This document shows, one piece after another, positions 1 to 5,784 of a stretch of 5,979 bases of DNA. The first letter of the stretch is position 1. Every line of letters begins with the position of its first letter. The stretch covers positions 1 to 5,979 of the forward strand of contig JAQGOX010000860.1 of assembly GCA_028293365.1 (NCBI GenBank), given 5' to 3'. The notes beneath the pieces are model-generated. The model saw only the letters and a program-made list of their open reading frames with translations, had not been told where the DNA came from and did no database searches. This DNA comes from Verrucomicrobiales bacterium (GTDB lineage: Bacteria > Verrucomicrobiota > Verrucomicrobiia > Limisphaerales > SXQI01). The position numbers and the translations under genes were made by a program.

Positions 1-3000
1 CGATACAACAGAATGGATCCAGGTGTTGATCGGTCGTTAATGAGCGTGTTGTAACCGGTTGCGGTTAGGTCTGAATTCACGCTGAACCACTCCACGGCCG
101 CGCCCCCATTTCCGTTTTCATACACGAGCCGGAAGGGGTATGCTCCGGCAGTCGGCACCACGAAGCCGAACAATGTGTCGGAAACGCCTCGACCACCACC
201 CTCGTTGAATTCGCCGACTACCAAATTGGTATCAGCACCAATCGAGGCGGTTAAATTCAGGTTTGTCTTTAAGACATCGGCTCCGTTGTTGAAACCGCTT
301 GTCAGAAGTACCGGTATGGTGACTTGCTGACCGGCAGGCAGGCTGCCACTGCCCACATAGGCGAGTCCGAATGAAGGCACGTTTACAATAACGACTGCAA
401 CAGCCCCATTGGTCTGCATTTGATAGGCCAGGACAAGGTCGGATTGGCTGTCGCTGCAGCGATGAAGGTCAACCAGAGCGATTTTGCCGGCGAGGTTGGG
501 AACATTGGGGCAACTTGCAGCGTCCACATAAACTAATGGCGCCGTAATTGGTGTTGCAGGGATGCTGCCACCATAGCTGGTGTTGTTTGTGGATGTCATC
601 ACCGCGTGAATATCCTGATTAATCGAACCGCCCTGGACATGGAGAATCTGGCGGCTGACGTTTGTCGATTCGAGCAAACGGAAATCGTCGTCGCTGTTCA
701 CTCCCATCTCGTAAAATCCGGGTTGGAGATCAGCGTAACCAACGAAGTCAGCCGCAATCATATCGGTGATGCCAGTAGTCCCCGGAATTCCCGGCAACGG
801 CAAATCGTTGCCGAAATTGCCACCTCCACCCGAACTCACGTAATTGATCGGATCGTTTAGATACCAGACGTTGTTCGTGGCAGCCGTGCTGACATCGGCC
901 ACATTTTCCCCGAATGCCGGACTGTAGAGACCGGCCAATTGGGATTCTGCGCTTTCGATATTATTTGCGGTAACATCCCCATTATCACCCGCTGTGGAAG
1001 GATCAAGTTGATTGACCCGAAGGGTAAATCCGGGCTGGTTCGTATCAAACGAGGAGAGACGTAACGCGGGGTTCAGGGTAACGTAAGGCAGCGTCACGAA
1101 CGACCAGGTATTGGAGTGCGCCAAAGCCGGGGAGCCGGAATCGCTCCAAACCAGAGTCGCGCTGTTGGTTGAATTCGGCGGCAACAAATTCGCCCCGGTG
1201 AGCGCGAACTTCGCGGTTGTAACAATTCCAGTTTTGCTGGTCGCCGCAGTTTCGGCAGTGCCATTGATCGAGAGATGAATGGTCGATGGGTTCACCTGGG
1301 TGGCGCCATCAGTAAACTGAATCAGCACCGAATCAGGACGCGCTCCGGTTTCACCAACATAAGGCACGAGTTGCGATACATACGCCGGCAGAGCGGGTCC
1401 ACCGAAGTATGCTTTGATCGCATCGGGATTCGAAGGATCGTTAATCAGAACTTTCGTTCCATCCGCAGCCACCGTGAACCATTCGAGATTTGCACCGTTA
1501 CCAGCTTCGCCGTTTCCGTTTTCCCAAACCAAGCGGAACGAATAAAAACCAGCCTGTGGCACGACGACGTTGAACAAGGTGTCACTGGATCCACGACCTC
1601 CATTGAATTGTCCAAATACACTTGACAAACGGTCCTGAGGATCTCTTCCCGCAGTGACTTTAAATCCGTCATCGCTGTTCACTCCCATGACATAAACGCC
1701 CGGTGTGGGGAATTGTAGATACGCAAGCACCTCGAGACTCGAGTTGCCCGTTTGGCCAGTCGTCCCGGGAATCCCCGGAAACACATCGTCTGGAACAAAA
1801 TTTCCAGCATTGGCTGCGGCATCAATGTTGAAATTGATGAGGCCGGTGTAGTCAATATAACCCGCGTCGGTGGCTGCAGTTACATCGGCACTATTTGCTC
1901 CATGCAGCCCTGCAAGCTGTTCTTCAGTCCAATAAATTGCGTTGGGCTGTATGCCAGATTGCCACGGGCGCACCCGAAATCCCGATTTTGATGTATCGAT
2001 CGCGTTTGCTGGCACCACGTCCGTAGCGGCCAAAGAAACATATTGAGAAGCGGTAAAAGTACGCGTGCCTGTTACGGTGTTCCCGTTGGTATCCTTCGCG
2101 GTTACGGCCACTGTATTTGTCGATCCCGCCGTCAAAAGATTCGGATATCCTCGGTAGATTACAGTGGTGGCCCCTCCGTTTTGGACGATTGAAGTTGGCG
2201 TGACTGAGGTGCCGTTCAGCTTGAGCGTGATCTGGTTTGTATCCACCTGACTGGAACCGGAATCATTCAGAGTCACGCTGAATCCATCCGGAAATCCGGA
2301 CGCGCTCCCGACCAACGCCACAGCGGCGGCCACAGTTGTGAGTTTAATATTGTCGATTTCATGATACTCGTTTAAGCCGCCAGTACGAGAACCAAGAACC
2401 AATCGGCCGGGGCTCGGCAAAAAGGTTGTGTGCAGTCCACCCGCAGGAGTAATGGTCGTGCCCTTCCAGGTAATCACGACTACACCCGTGCTGTCCAGGC
2501 TAACGGTTAAAGGCTTCCAGCAAAGCGGCGTCTCAGTGGTATCATTTGCATCCACAGGACCTGTTTGCAGTGAAGCCGCATCATCGCAGGCGCCATTAAT
2601 GGTCGGCATGGGATAACTGGCCACGGTTTGGCCGTCGACGACGACGGAGAATCCAACCACATCACCAGGTCCGTTGTTATAGGAGTCCATGCAAATGGCG
2701 ATGCCGGTTTTGCTCCCTTCTTCGGGCCCCTGCCCTCCACCGGGGCCGAGTGTCCAGTTACCGGGCTGCGAGGGATCCGGCGCTGTAAGCAACGGATCGC
2801 TGGCACGGACGTAGTTAATGCTCAACCCGTCGGCAGGTGTCCCTGTGCCGTTGCCGATGCGCAGGTCGCAAGAGAGAGTAAATCCCTGCACCACCTGCCC
2901 ATTGTCGAAGTCATCGAAAACGATGGCAGCTCCCTGACCATTGGCATTGGGGGTTAATTGAAGGAATCCATTCGTGGATGAATCTCCTCCCGCGGGAGTC

Positions 3001-3164
3001 GAACCACCAGAAGGTACATAATTGGCATTGCCAAAAAATTGCAGAATGCCAGTTGGGTCCGTGTTGAAATCATAGGACACAGAACCTGCGTGTGCGGCTG
3101 CCTGCGCACCCCAAAGGGCCGCAAGAATTACCGCGAGTTTTTTTCGGATCAGTTGTTTATACAT
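1..3164 (-). CDS. Large secreted modular protein (ConA-like, Ig-like, PA14-like and PA domains), C-terminus cut by window edge
   Basis: Translating the minus strand from the ATG at 3164 gives 1054 codons with no stop, running off the window, so the gene is 3'-partial. Residues 1-26 form a signal peptide: basic KQLIRKK, hydrophobic LAVILAALWGAQAAA, cleavage near AHA|GS. Residues ~28-275 resemble a ConA-like lectin/LamG sandwich (ADGLSINYV ~111-119, NEYHEIDNIKL 265-275). Residues ~277-377 look Ig-like; ~394-593 are PA14-like (GVYVMGVNSDDGFKV, then FRLVWENGNG). A second Ig-like domain (~595-699) and a second PA14-like domain (~711-1052) follow, the latter interrupted by a PA domain. The protein is probably extracellular or surface-bound; carbohydrate or protein binding is inferred, and no catalytic motif is visible. 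No Shine-Dalgarno sequence precedes the start; an in-frame GTG 39 bases upstream would spoil the signal peptide. Domain names come from motif recognition, so the exact families are less certain than the reading frame and secretion. Confidence 0.88.
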   Translation of the reverse strand, partial: MYKQLIRKKLAVILAALWGAQAAAHAGSVSYDFNTDPTGILQFFGNANYVPSGGSTPAGGDSSTNGFLQLTPNANGQGAAIVFDDFDNGQVVQGFTLSCDLRIGNGTGTPADGLSINYVRASDPLLTAPDPSQPGNWTLGPGGGQGPEEGSKTGIAICMDSYNNGPGDVVGFSVVVDGQTVASYPMPTINGACDDAASLQTGPVDANDTTETPLCWKPLTVSLDSTGVVVITWKGTTITPAGGLHTTFLPSPGRLVLGSRTGGLNEYHEIDNIKLTTVAAAVALVGSASGFPDGFSVTLNDSGSSQVDTNQITLKLNGTSVTPTSIVQNGGATTVIYRGYPNLLTAGSTNTVAVTAKDTNGNTVTGTRTFTASQYVSLAATDVVPANAIDTSKSGFRVRPWQSGIQPNAIYWTEEQLAGLHGANSADVTAATDAGYIDYTGLINFNIDAAANAGNFVPDDVFPGIPGTTGQTGNSSLEVLAYLQFPTPGVYVMGVNSDDGFKVTAGRDPQDRLSSVFGQFNGGRGSSDTLFNVVVPQAGFYSFRLVWENGNGEAGNGANLEWFTVAADGTKVLINDPSNPDAIKAYFGGPALPAYVSQLVPYVGETGARPDSVLIQFTDGATQVNPSTIHLSINGTAETAATSKTGIVTTAKFALTGANLLPPNSTNSATLVWSDSGSPALAHSNTWSFVTLPYVTLNPALRLSSFDTNQPGFTLRVNQLDPSTAGDNGDVTANNIESAESQLAGLYSPAFGENVADVSTAATNNVWYLNDPINYVSSGGGGNFGNDLPLPGIPGTTGITDMIAADFVGYADLQPGFYEMGVNSDDDFRLLESTNVSRQILHVQGGSINQDIHAVMTSTNNTSYGGSIPATPITAPLVYVDAASCPNVPNLAGKIALVDLHRCSDSQSDLVLAYQMQTNGAVAVVIVNVPSFGLAYVGSGSLPAGQQVTIPVLLTSGFNNGADVLKTNLNLTASIGADTNLVVGEFNEGGGRGVSDTLFGFVVPTAGAYPFRLVYENGNGGAAVEWFSVNSDLTATGYNTLINDRSTPGSILLY
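9..1034 (-). repeat. PA14-like module, copy 2, interrupted by a PA domain
   Basis: This segment encodes residues ~711-1052. It repeats the copy-1 landmarks: GFTLR, ESQLAGL, ADVSTAAT, INY, NFGNDLPLPGIPGTTG, GFYEMGVNSDDDFRL, FNEGGGRGVSDTLFGFVVP, AGAYPFRLVYENGNG, VEWF and TLINDRSTPGS. The interval between the SDD strand and the FNEGG strand is about 160 residues, against about 20 in copy 1. A PA domain occupies that extra length. The ending matches the place where copy 1 passes into the next Ig-like domain, so a further Ig-like unit is predicted beyond the edge. Confidence 0.75.
240..626 (-). other. Protease-associated (PA) domain inserted in PA14-like copy 2
   Basis: The encoded residues are ~847-975, with the core from APLVYVDAASCP (875) to about 972. 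The family hallmarks are present in order: a first cysteine (C885), GKIALVDLHRC (893-903) with a second cysteine, a helix with AYQMQTNGAVAVVIVNVP (913-930), and IPVLLTSGFNNGADVL (950-965). This follows the known PA-domain pattern of GKI.LV.RG.C, then AGA.AVI..N, then IPV. PA domains are non-catalytic lids or interaction modules often found on secreted proteases, but no protease domain is seen in the part of the protein available. Confidence 0.8.
1386..1985 (-). repeat. PA14-like module, copy 1 (coding repeat within the large protein)
   Basis: This segment encodes residues ~394-593. Landmarks in order are GFRVR, EEQLAGL, ADVTAAT, INF, NF.PDDVFPGIPGTTG, GVYVMGVNSDDGFKV, FNGGRGSSDTLFNVVVP, AGFYSFRLVWENGNG, LEWF and VLINDPSNPDAIKAY. 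The SDDGFKV strand and the later FRLVWENG..LEW strand match the usual PA14 pattern (SDDG.RL and RVEY.ENGG...L.W). Each landmark recurs in the same order in copy 2. At DNA level a 17-base stretch (1672-1688) is identical to 691-707, so part of the similarity survives in the nucleotides. Confidence 0.75.
3087..3164 (-). other. Signal peptide of the large modular protein
   Basis: Residues 1-26 have the tripartite Sec signal layout: positive n-region (K3, R7, K8, K9), hydrophobic core from about L10 to A20, and an A-H-A cleavage box at 24-26. No lipobox cysteine is present, so a soluble secreted product or one anchored by an unseen C-terminal signal is expected. Confidence 0.8.
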
Positions 3165-3363
3165 ATTTGATGTGGGGCGGTGAAAAAATTGAAATTTGCA
3201 CACGTCCCTGTTTAGCCAGGCGATTTGAAATGAAAAAAGAATACAAAAACCTTTTATCAACTCCCCGTGCGTTTTTGAGCCTTTAGGCAAACACTCGGGA
3301 TTCCAAACCGCCCATACCGGCGAAAACATTCCATAAGAATTCCGACCACACAAATTCAAGTTT

Positions 3364-3409
3364 GCGTCCGCGGGAAACTTTCGCGGCGATCAGTGTATTT
3401 CGCGGATGC
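3364..3409 (-). terminator. Possible stem-loop downstream of the prepilin-like gene
   Basis: The 247-base gap 3165-3411 lies between two minus-strand genes and has no convincing gene. Just after the prepilin-like stop it holds two mutually exclusive stems: 3364-3372 with 3401-3409 (9 bp including one G-T pair), and 3368-3372 with 3382-3386 (CCGCG/CGCGG). No clean T-run follows on the minus strand, so intrinsic termination is only possible. The rest of the gap is AT-rich toward the large gene, as expected of a promoter and leader, but no convincing -35/-10 pair was found. Confidence 0.3.
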
Positions 3410-3411
3410 GT

Positions 3412-4539
3412 TTAGGGAGTTGCGGGAGCACGACGGGCAGCGCGTCGTTGTAGATAATAGACGAGCAAAATAATCAACGCCCAAAGCAGGGAGAAAAAAT
3501 AAATACCGAGTGCCAGTATTCCGAGTCTGCGATTGAGTCGCTCATATAGGGATTGGTCTTTTTCCATCGTTTGAGGCGCGCCCATTTTTGACAACTCCTC
3601 CGATGAGGATTCTATTGGACTCTTTAGAGTGGATTGAACTGGATCACCTGTTCGCGTGGTGAGTGAGCCGGAAAACTTGTTTAAACTGCGGGAGACGTCA
3701 CCTCTCTGTTGAACCGGGGAATCGGACAGGGGAGGTTGTCGAGGCAGATTCGCGGCGTTTCCCAGTGCAGCGGGCGCGGCGGAAGATTGGGGCGACGCAC
3801 TTGCAGCGACGGTACTCGATGATGTTCCGGTGGTTCGGCCAGGATTTAGGCTGCCTCCGGAAGAGGTCGCCGCAACAACCACCGGGCGAGTTGCATTTGC
3901 ACCAGGTGCTGGCGCTTCAAATGATCGCAATTTTTCCACATGCCCATCCCCGTAAAGCAAATCGCCCTGCAGTCGATGCAGGCCTGCGGTCCATGCGAGC
4001 GTATTCGTCGCCGCGCGTACGGTTGAATTCGTTACATTCCGGTCGCCCGCCAGAATTGATAAAGTCTCCCCCAACCGCGCCGAGGTATTCACCCAATAGC
4101 TGATTTGAGTATCGCTCAGGGTCGCGAAGGTACTTTGCGGAGCGCGGACGTCAGCGGGACAAGCCAATACGTGAACGTTCTGCAATTGATTGGAAAGAGG
4201 CTGAAACTGGTGAAAGGAAAACGAGAGCGCAACATTTACCGCGAGATGCTGGGAATTGAACTCACGCGATCCTCCCTGGTTTGTGGAAAGCTGCACGGGG
4301 AGCTTGCTCTCATGATCCATGCTGAATCCCTGAAAGCCCAATCCGATTTGACGCAAATTATTCAGGCAGGATGCCTGACGCGCTTTCCCGCCTGCTCTCG
4401 TCAACGCGGGGAGAAGCAGGGATGCCAGAATGGCGATTATCGCCACCACCACCAGCAGCTCGACTAATGTAAACGCACTTCGAGTTCGGATTTTCACATG
4501 ATTCAATCGAAACATAGCATTGCTTATGCCATTTGGCAT
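3412..4539 (-). CDS. Prepilin-like protein (H-X9-DG type) with Ser/Ala/Pro-rich extension and C-terminal membrane helix
   Basis: This 375-residue protein has a type IV prepilin/type II secretion pseudopilin N-terminus. A basic leader is followed by A22|FTLVELL with Glu at +5 (E27), then a hydrophobic helix to about L43. The peptidase site has Ala rather than the commoner Gly at -1. C58 (ASCLNNLRQIG) and C127 (CPAD) are the usual cysteine positions, SYWVN lies at 147-151, and H188-X9-D198-G199 is an exact H-X9-DG motif. The body ends near 207. About 130 low-complexity residues follow, then a hydrophobic segment (~339-362, LGILALGIYFF...LLVYYL) and a basic tail (RRAARR). This second anchor is atypical. 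The start at 4539 has GAGG 9 bases upstream; M9 at 4515 is an alternative that keeps the motif. A promoter at 4587-4615 fits. The function is unknown; envelope location is well supported. Confidence 0.9.
   Translation of the reverse strand: MPNGISNAMFRLNHVKIRTRSAFTLVELLVVVAIIAILASLLLPALTRAGGKARQASCLNNLRQIGLGFQGFSMDHESKLPVQLSTNQGGSREFNSQHLAVNVALSFSFHQFQPLSNQLQNVHVLACPADVRAPQSTFATLSDTQISYWVNTSARLGETLSILAGDRNVTNSTVRAATNTLAWTAGLHRLQGDLLYGDGHVEKLRSFEAPAPGANATRPVVVAATSSGGSLNPGRTTGTSSSTVAASASPQSSAAPAALGNAANLPRQPPLSDSPVQQRGDVSRSLNKFSGSLTTRTGDPVQSTLKSPIESSSEELSKMGAPQTMEKDQSLYERLNRRLGILALGIYFFSLLWALIILLVYYLQRRAARRAPATP
4526..4539. repeat. 14-base inverted repeat over the start codon of the prepilin-like gene
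   Basis: ATGCCA (4526-4531) and TGGCAT (4534-4539) are perfect inverted copies separated by TT. The right arm contains the complement of the gene's ATG. It could be an operator or a short RNA hairpin that masks the start, but a six-base repeat of this kind can arise by chance. Confidence 0.3.
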
Positions 4540-4586
4540 TGAGCTGTGCCTCGAAACGCGCAGGCTGGAACATGGCTTTTCAGATT

Positions 4587-4615
4587 GTTAGATCAAAGAA
4601 ATTTTGCTAGGTCAA
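4587..4615 (-). promoter_or_regulatory. Candidate sigma-70-type promoter for the minus-strand prepilin-like gene
   Basis: On the minus strand TTGACC (4615-4610, 5 of 6 matches to TTGACA) is separated by exactly 17 bases from TCTAAC (4592-4587, 4 of 6 matches to TATAAT). Transcription would begin near 4580, giving a leader of about 40 bases before the ATG at 4539. The -35 box overlaps the ribosome-binding region of the divergent gene, so the two genes share control DNA. The match is by consensus only. Confidence 0.5.
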
Positions 4616-4616
4616 C

Positions 4617-5450
4617 ATGGTTTCCATGCAACGTCCACAAATCAACCGGGTCAGGCTTGCTTTCACACTGGTTGAGTTGCTGGTGGTCATAGCGATCATC
4701 GCGATTTTGGCTTCGCTTTTATTGCCTGCGGTCGGAAAGAGTAAAGCCGAGGCTAATCGCATCAAGTGCGTTAACAATCTCAAAGAGCTTTCGACCATCT
4801 GGGTAATCTATTCGGGAGATTACGGGGATAATTTTGCCATCAACGGAGATGGAGAACTCACTACCGCAAGCTGGGTTCAAGGGAGCTTCGCAACCATCCC
4901 GCGAGATGCCACGAATATTAATGCATTGATCGACCCAAAATACTCTCTTTTTGGTCCATACCTTAAAACCACGGCAGTGTATAAATGTCCAGCGGACCGC
5001 GTCAAAGGAACCGGGGCAGGAACGATCGCAGTGCCACGCGTTAGGAGCTATGGCATGAATGCATATCTGGGCTGGCGCGGCGGGCTGTTCCAAAACACCC
5101 CGGACCTGGCGCGCTATCGCGTGTTTCGAAAAACGACGGACATTGTGGGCATTGCAAGCTCTGAACTCCTGTTGTTCACCGATATTCATCCGGAAAGCAT
5201 CTGCCGGCCGAGTTTCGCGGTTTTCATGGATCGAATGGCCTTTTGTCATTATCCGGGAAGCAGTCACAACCGGGGCGGAGTCAACTCATTCACGGACACT
5301 CACGTGGAATCAAAACGATGGATGGACCCGCGGACTTTCGAAAAGCGTTACCAGCCGACGACAACGCAGGCGTGGCACGACCACAATACCGCTTCCGCGA
5401 AAAATCAGGATTTGATCTGGATTCAGGGTCACACCACGATTCGGAAATAA
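4617..5450 (+). CDS. Prepilin-like protein, type II secretion pseudopilin family (H-X9-DG-like)
   Basis: This 277-residue protein starts with the leader MVSMQRPQINRVRL followed by A15|FTLVELLVVIAIIAILA, with Glu20 at +5 of the mature protein. That is the prepilin peptidase/N-methylation signature with Ala in place of Gly at -1. The helix runs to about LLLPAV39. C51 (IKCVNNLKEL) pairs in position with C124 (YKCPAD), followed by RSYGMN (143-148). The C-terminal motif is H217-X9-D227-T228-H229-V230, where the usual DG has become DT. Length and layout fit the common Verrucomicrobiota H-X9-DG proteins, which resemble the major pseudopilin but whose role is not established. The ATG at 4617 has AGG five bases upstream (4609-4611), favouring it over M4 at 4626. 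It is divergent from its paralogue at 3412-4539 and ends before the hairpin at 5497-5536. Confidence 0.93.
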   Translation: MVSMQRPQINRVRLAFTLVELLVVIAIIAILASLLLPAVGKSKAEANRIKCVNNLKELSTIWVIYSGDYGDNFAINGDGELTTASWVQGSFATIPRDATNINALIDPKYSLFGPYLKTTAVYKCPADRVKGTGAGTIAVPRVRSYGMNAYLGWRGGLFQNTPDLARYRVFRKTTDIVGIASSELLLFTDIHPESICRPSFAVFMDRMAFCHYPGSSHNRGGVNSFTDTHVESKRWMDPRTFEKRYQPTTTQAWHDHNTASAKNQDLIWIQGHTTIRK

Positions 5451-5496
5451 TCTCCTCGCAGAGGGCAACGGACGAAGTAAATCCCGACAAACAATG

Positions 5497-5536
5497 AGGC
5501 GGTCTTGAATCGAGCTGTCTCGAACCAAAACCGCCT
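5497..5536 (+). terminator. 40-base hairpin after the plus-strand prepilin-like gene, likely terminator
   Basis: The structure is symmetrical: AGGCGGT (5497-5503) with ACCGCCT (5530-5536), a C/A mismatch, TTG with CAA, a 2x2 internal loop, TCGAG (5510-5514) with CTCGA (5519-5523), and a CTGT loop. In total 15 base pairs span 40 bases, followed on the plus strand by TTTAAAAG. It begins 46 bases after the stop at 5450. The T-run is short, so termination efficiency is uncertain; it may act on both strands because the flanking genes converge. Confidence 0.55.
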
Positions 5537-5548
5537 TTAAAAGAACGG

Positions 5549-5566
5549 CAGGCTCTTTAGAGCCTG
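5549..5566 (-). terminator. Perfect hairpin after the small Cys-rich gene, likely terminator
   Basis: CAGGCTC (5549-5555) and GAGCCTG (5560-5566) pair perfectly around a TTTA loop. On the minus strand it lies 17 bases after the stop of the gene ending at 5584 and is followed by CCGTTCTTTT, a broken T-tract. Its position between convergent genes and its GC-rich stem support a terminator role. Confidence 0.5.
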
Positions 5567-5583
5567 ACTCTGAGAAGTTGCGA

Positions 5584-5784
5584 CTACTTCTTATCGTCTT
5601 TCTTCTCGGTTTTCGGATTGCATTTCTCGCAAACCTTTTTGTTCTTGGCGGCTTCGATGCAGCATTTGTGTGCGCATGCTTCGCCCTTTTTCTTGGCGTC
5701 CGTGCAGCAAGTAGCGTTGACCGTAGTTGAGCCGACCCAGGCGAGGGCGCAGACGATTACCGTGATTAATCTAATGGTCTTCAT
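5584..5784 (-). CDS. Small secreted Cys/Lys-rich protein with two CC-x9-C units
   Basis: This 66-residue protein starts at the ATG at 5784 (MKTIRLITVIVCALAW...). An in-frame ATG eight codons upstream (5808) would add MILRTNKH and has no spaced ribosome-binding site, so the shorter form with a canonical signal peptide is preferred. Cleavage is likely after VNA24. The mature part has seven cysteines in a regular pattern: CC(26,27)-x9-C37-x3-CC(41,42)-x9-C52-x2-C55. This is two tandem 15-residue units, 26-40 and 41-55. The tail from about 57 is Lys/Asp-rich. No lipobox is present. The cysteines could bind metal or form disulfides in the periplasm; both are inference. I do not recognise a named family. 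The gene stands alone, convergent with the prepilin-like gene at 4617-5450, with a hairpin after its stop. Confidence 0.78.
   Translation of the reverse strand: MKTIRLITVIVCALAWVGSTTVNATCCTDAKKKGEACAHKCCIEAAKNKKVCEKCNPKTEKKDDKK

Noticed and set aside
240..1985. Reading the PA and PA14-like domains as an anthrax-type binary toxin component.
   Set aside because: PA14-like domains are common on non-toxin surface and carbohydrate-active proteins, and no pore-forming region or toxin partner is seen.
606..2957. Several 60-115 residue open frames on both strands opposite or out of frame with the large gene, such as 606-860, 1275-1625, 1752-1991 and 2628-2957.
   Set aside because: They lie inside the continuous 1054-codon minus-strand frame, have arbitrary composition and no recognisable domains, signal peptides or ribosome-binding sites; they are shadows.
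3165..3300. Possible promoter of the large gene: TTGATA on the minus strand at 3260-3255.
   Set aside because: No acceptable -10 box lies 16-18 bases downstream; the sequence there is a T-rich run. Other pairings were equally weak.
3663..4467. Plus-strand open frames 3663-4103 and 4105-4467.
   Set aside because: They are antisense to the prepilin-like gene, whose motifs (FTLVELL, CPAD, H-X9-DG) are clear in the minus-strand frame; the antisense products show nothing recognisable.
4719..5267. A 182-residue minus-strand open frame inside the plus-strand prepilin-like gene.
   Set aside because: It is the complement of the conserved prepilin-like coding sequence and its product has no family features.
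5584..5784. Calling the Cys-rich protein a metallothionein.
   Set aside because: It is exported and lacks known bacterial metallothionein motifs; cysteine content alone does not support the name.
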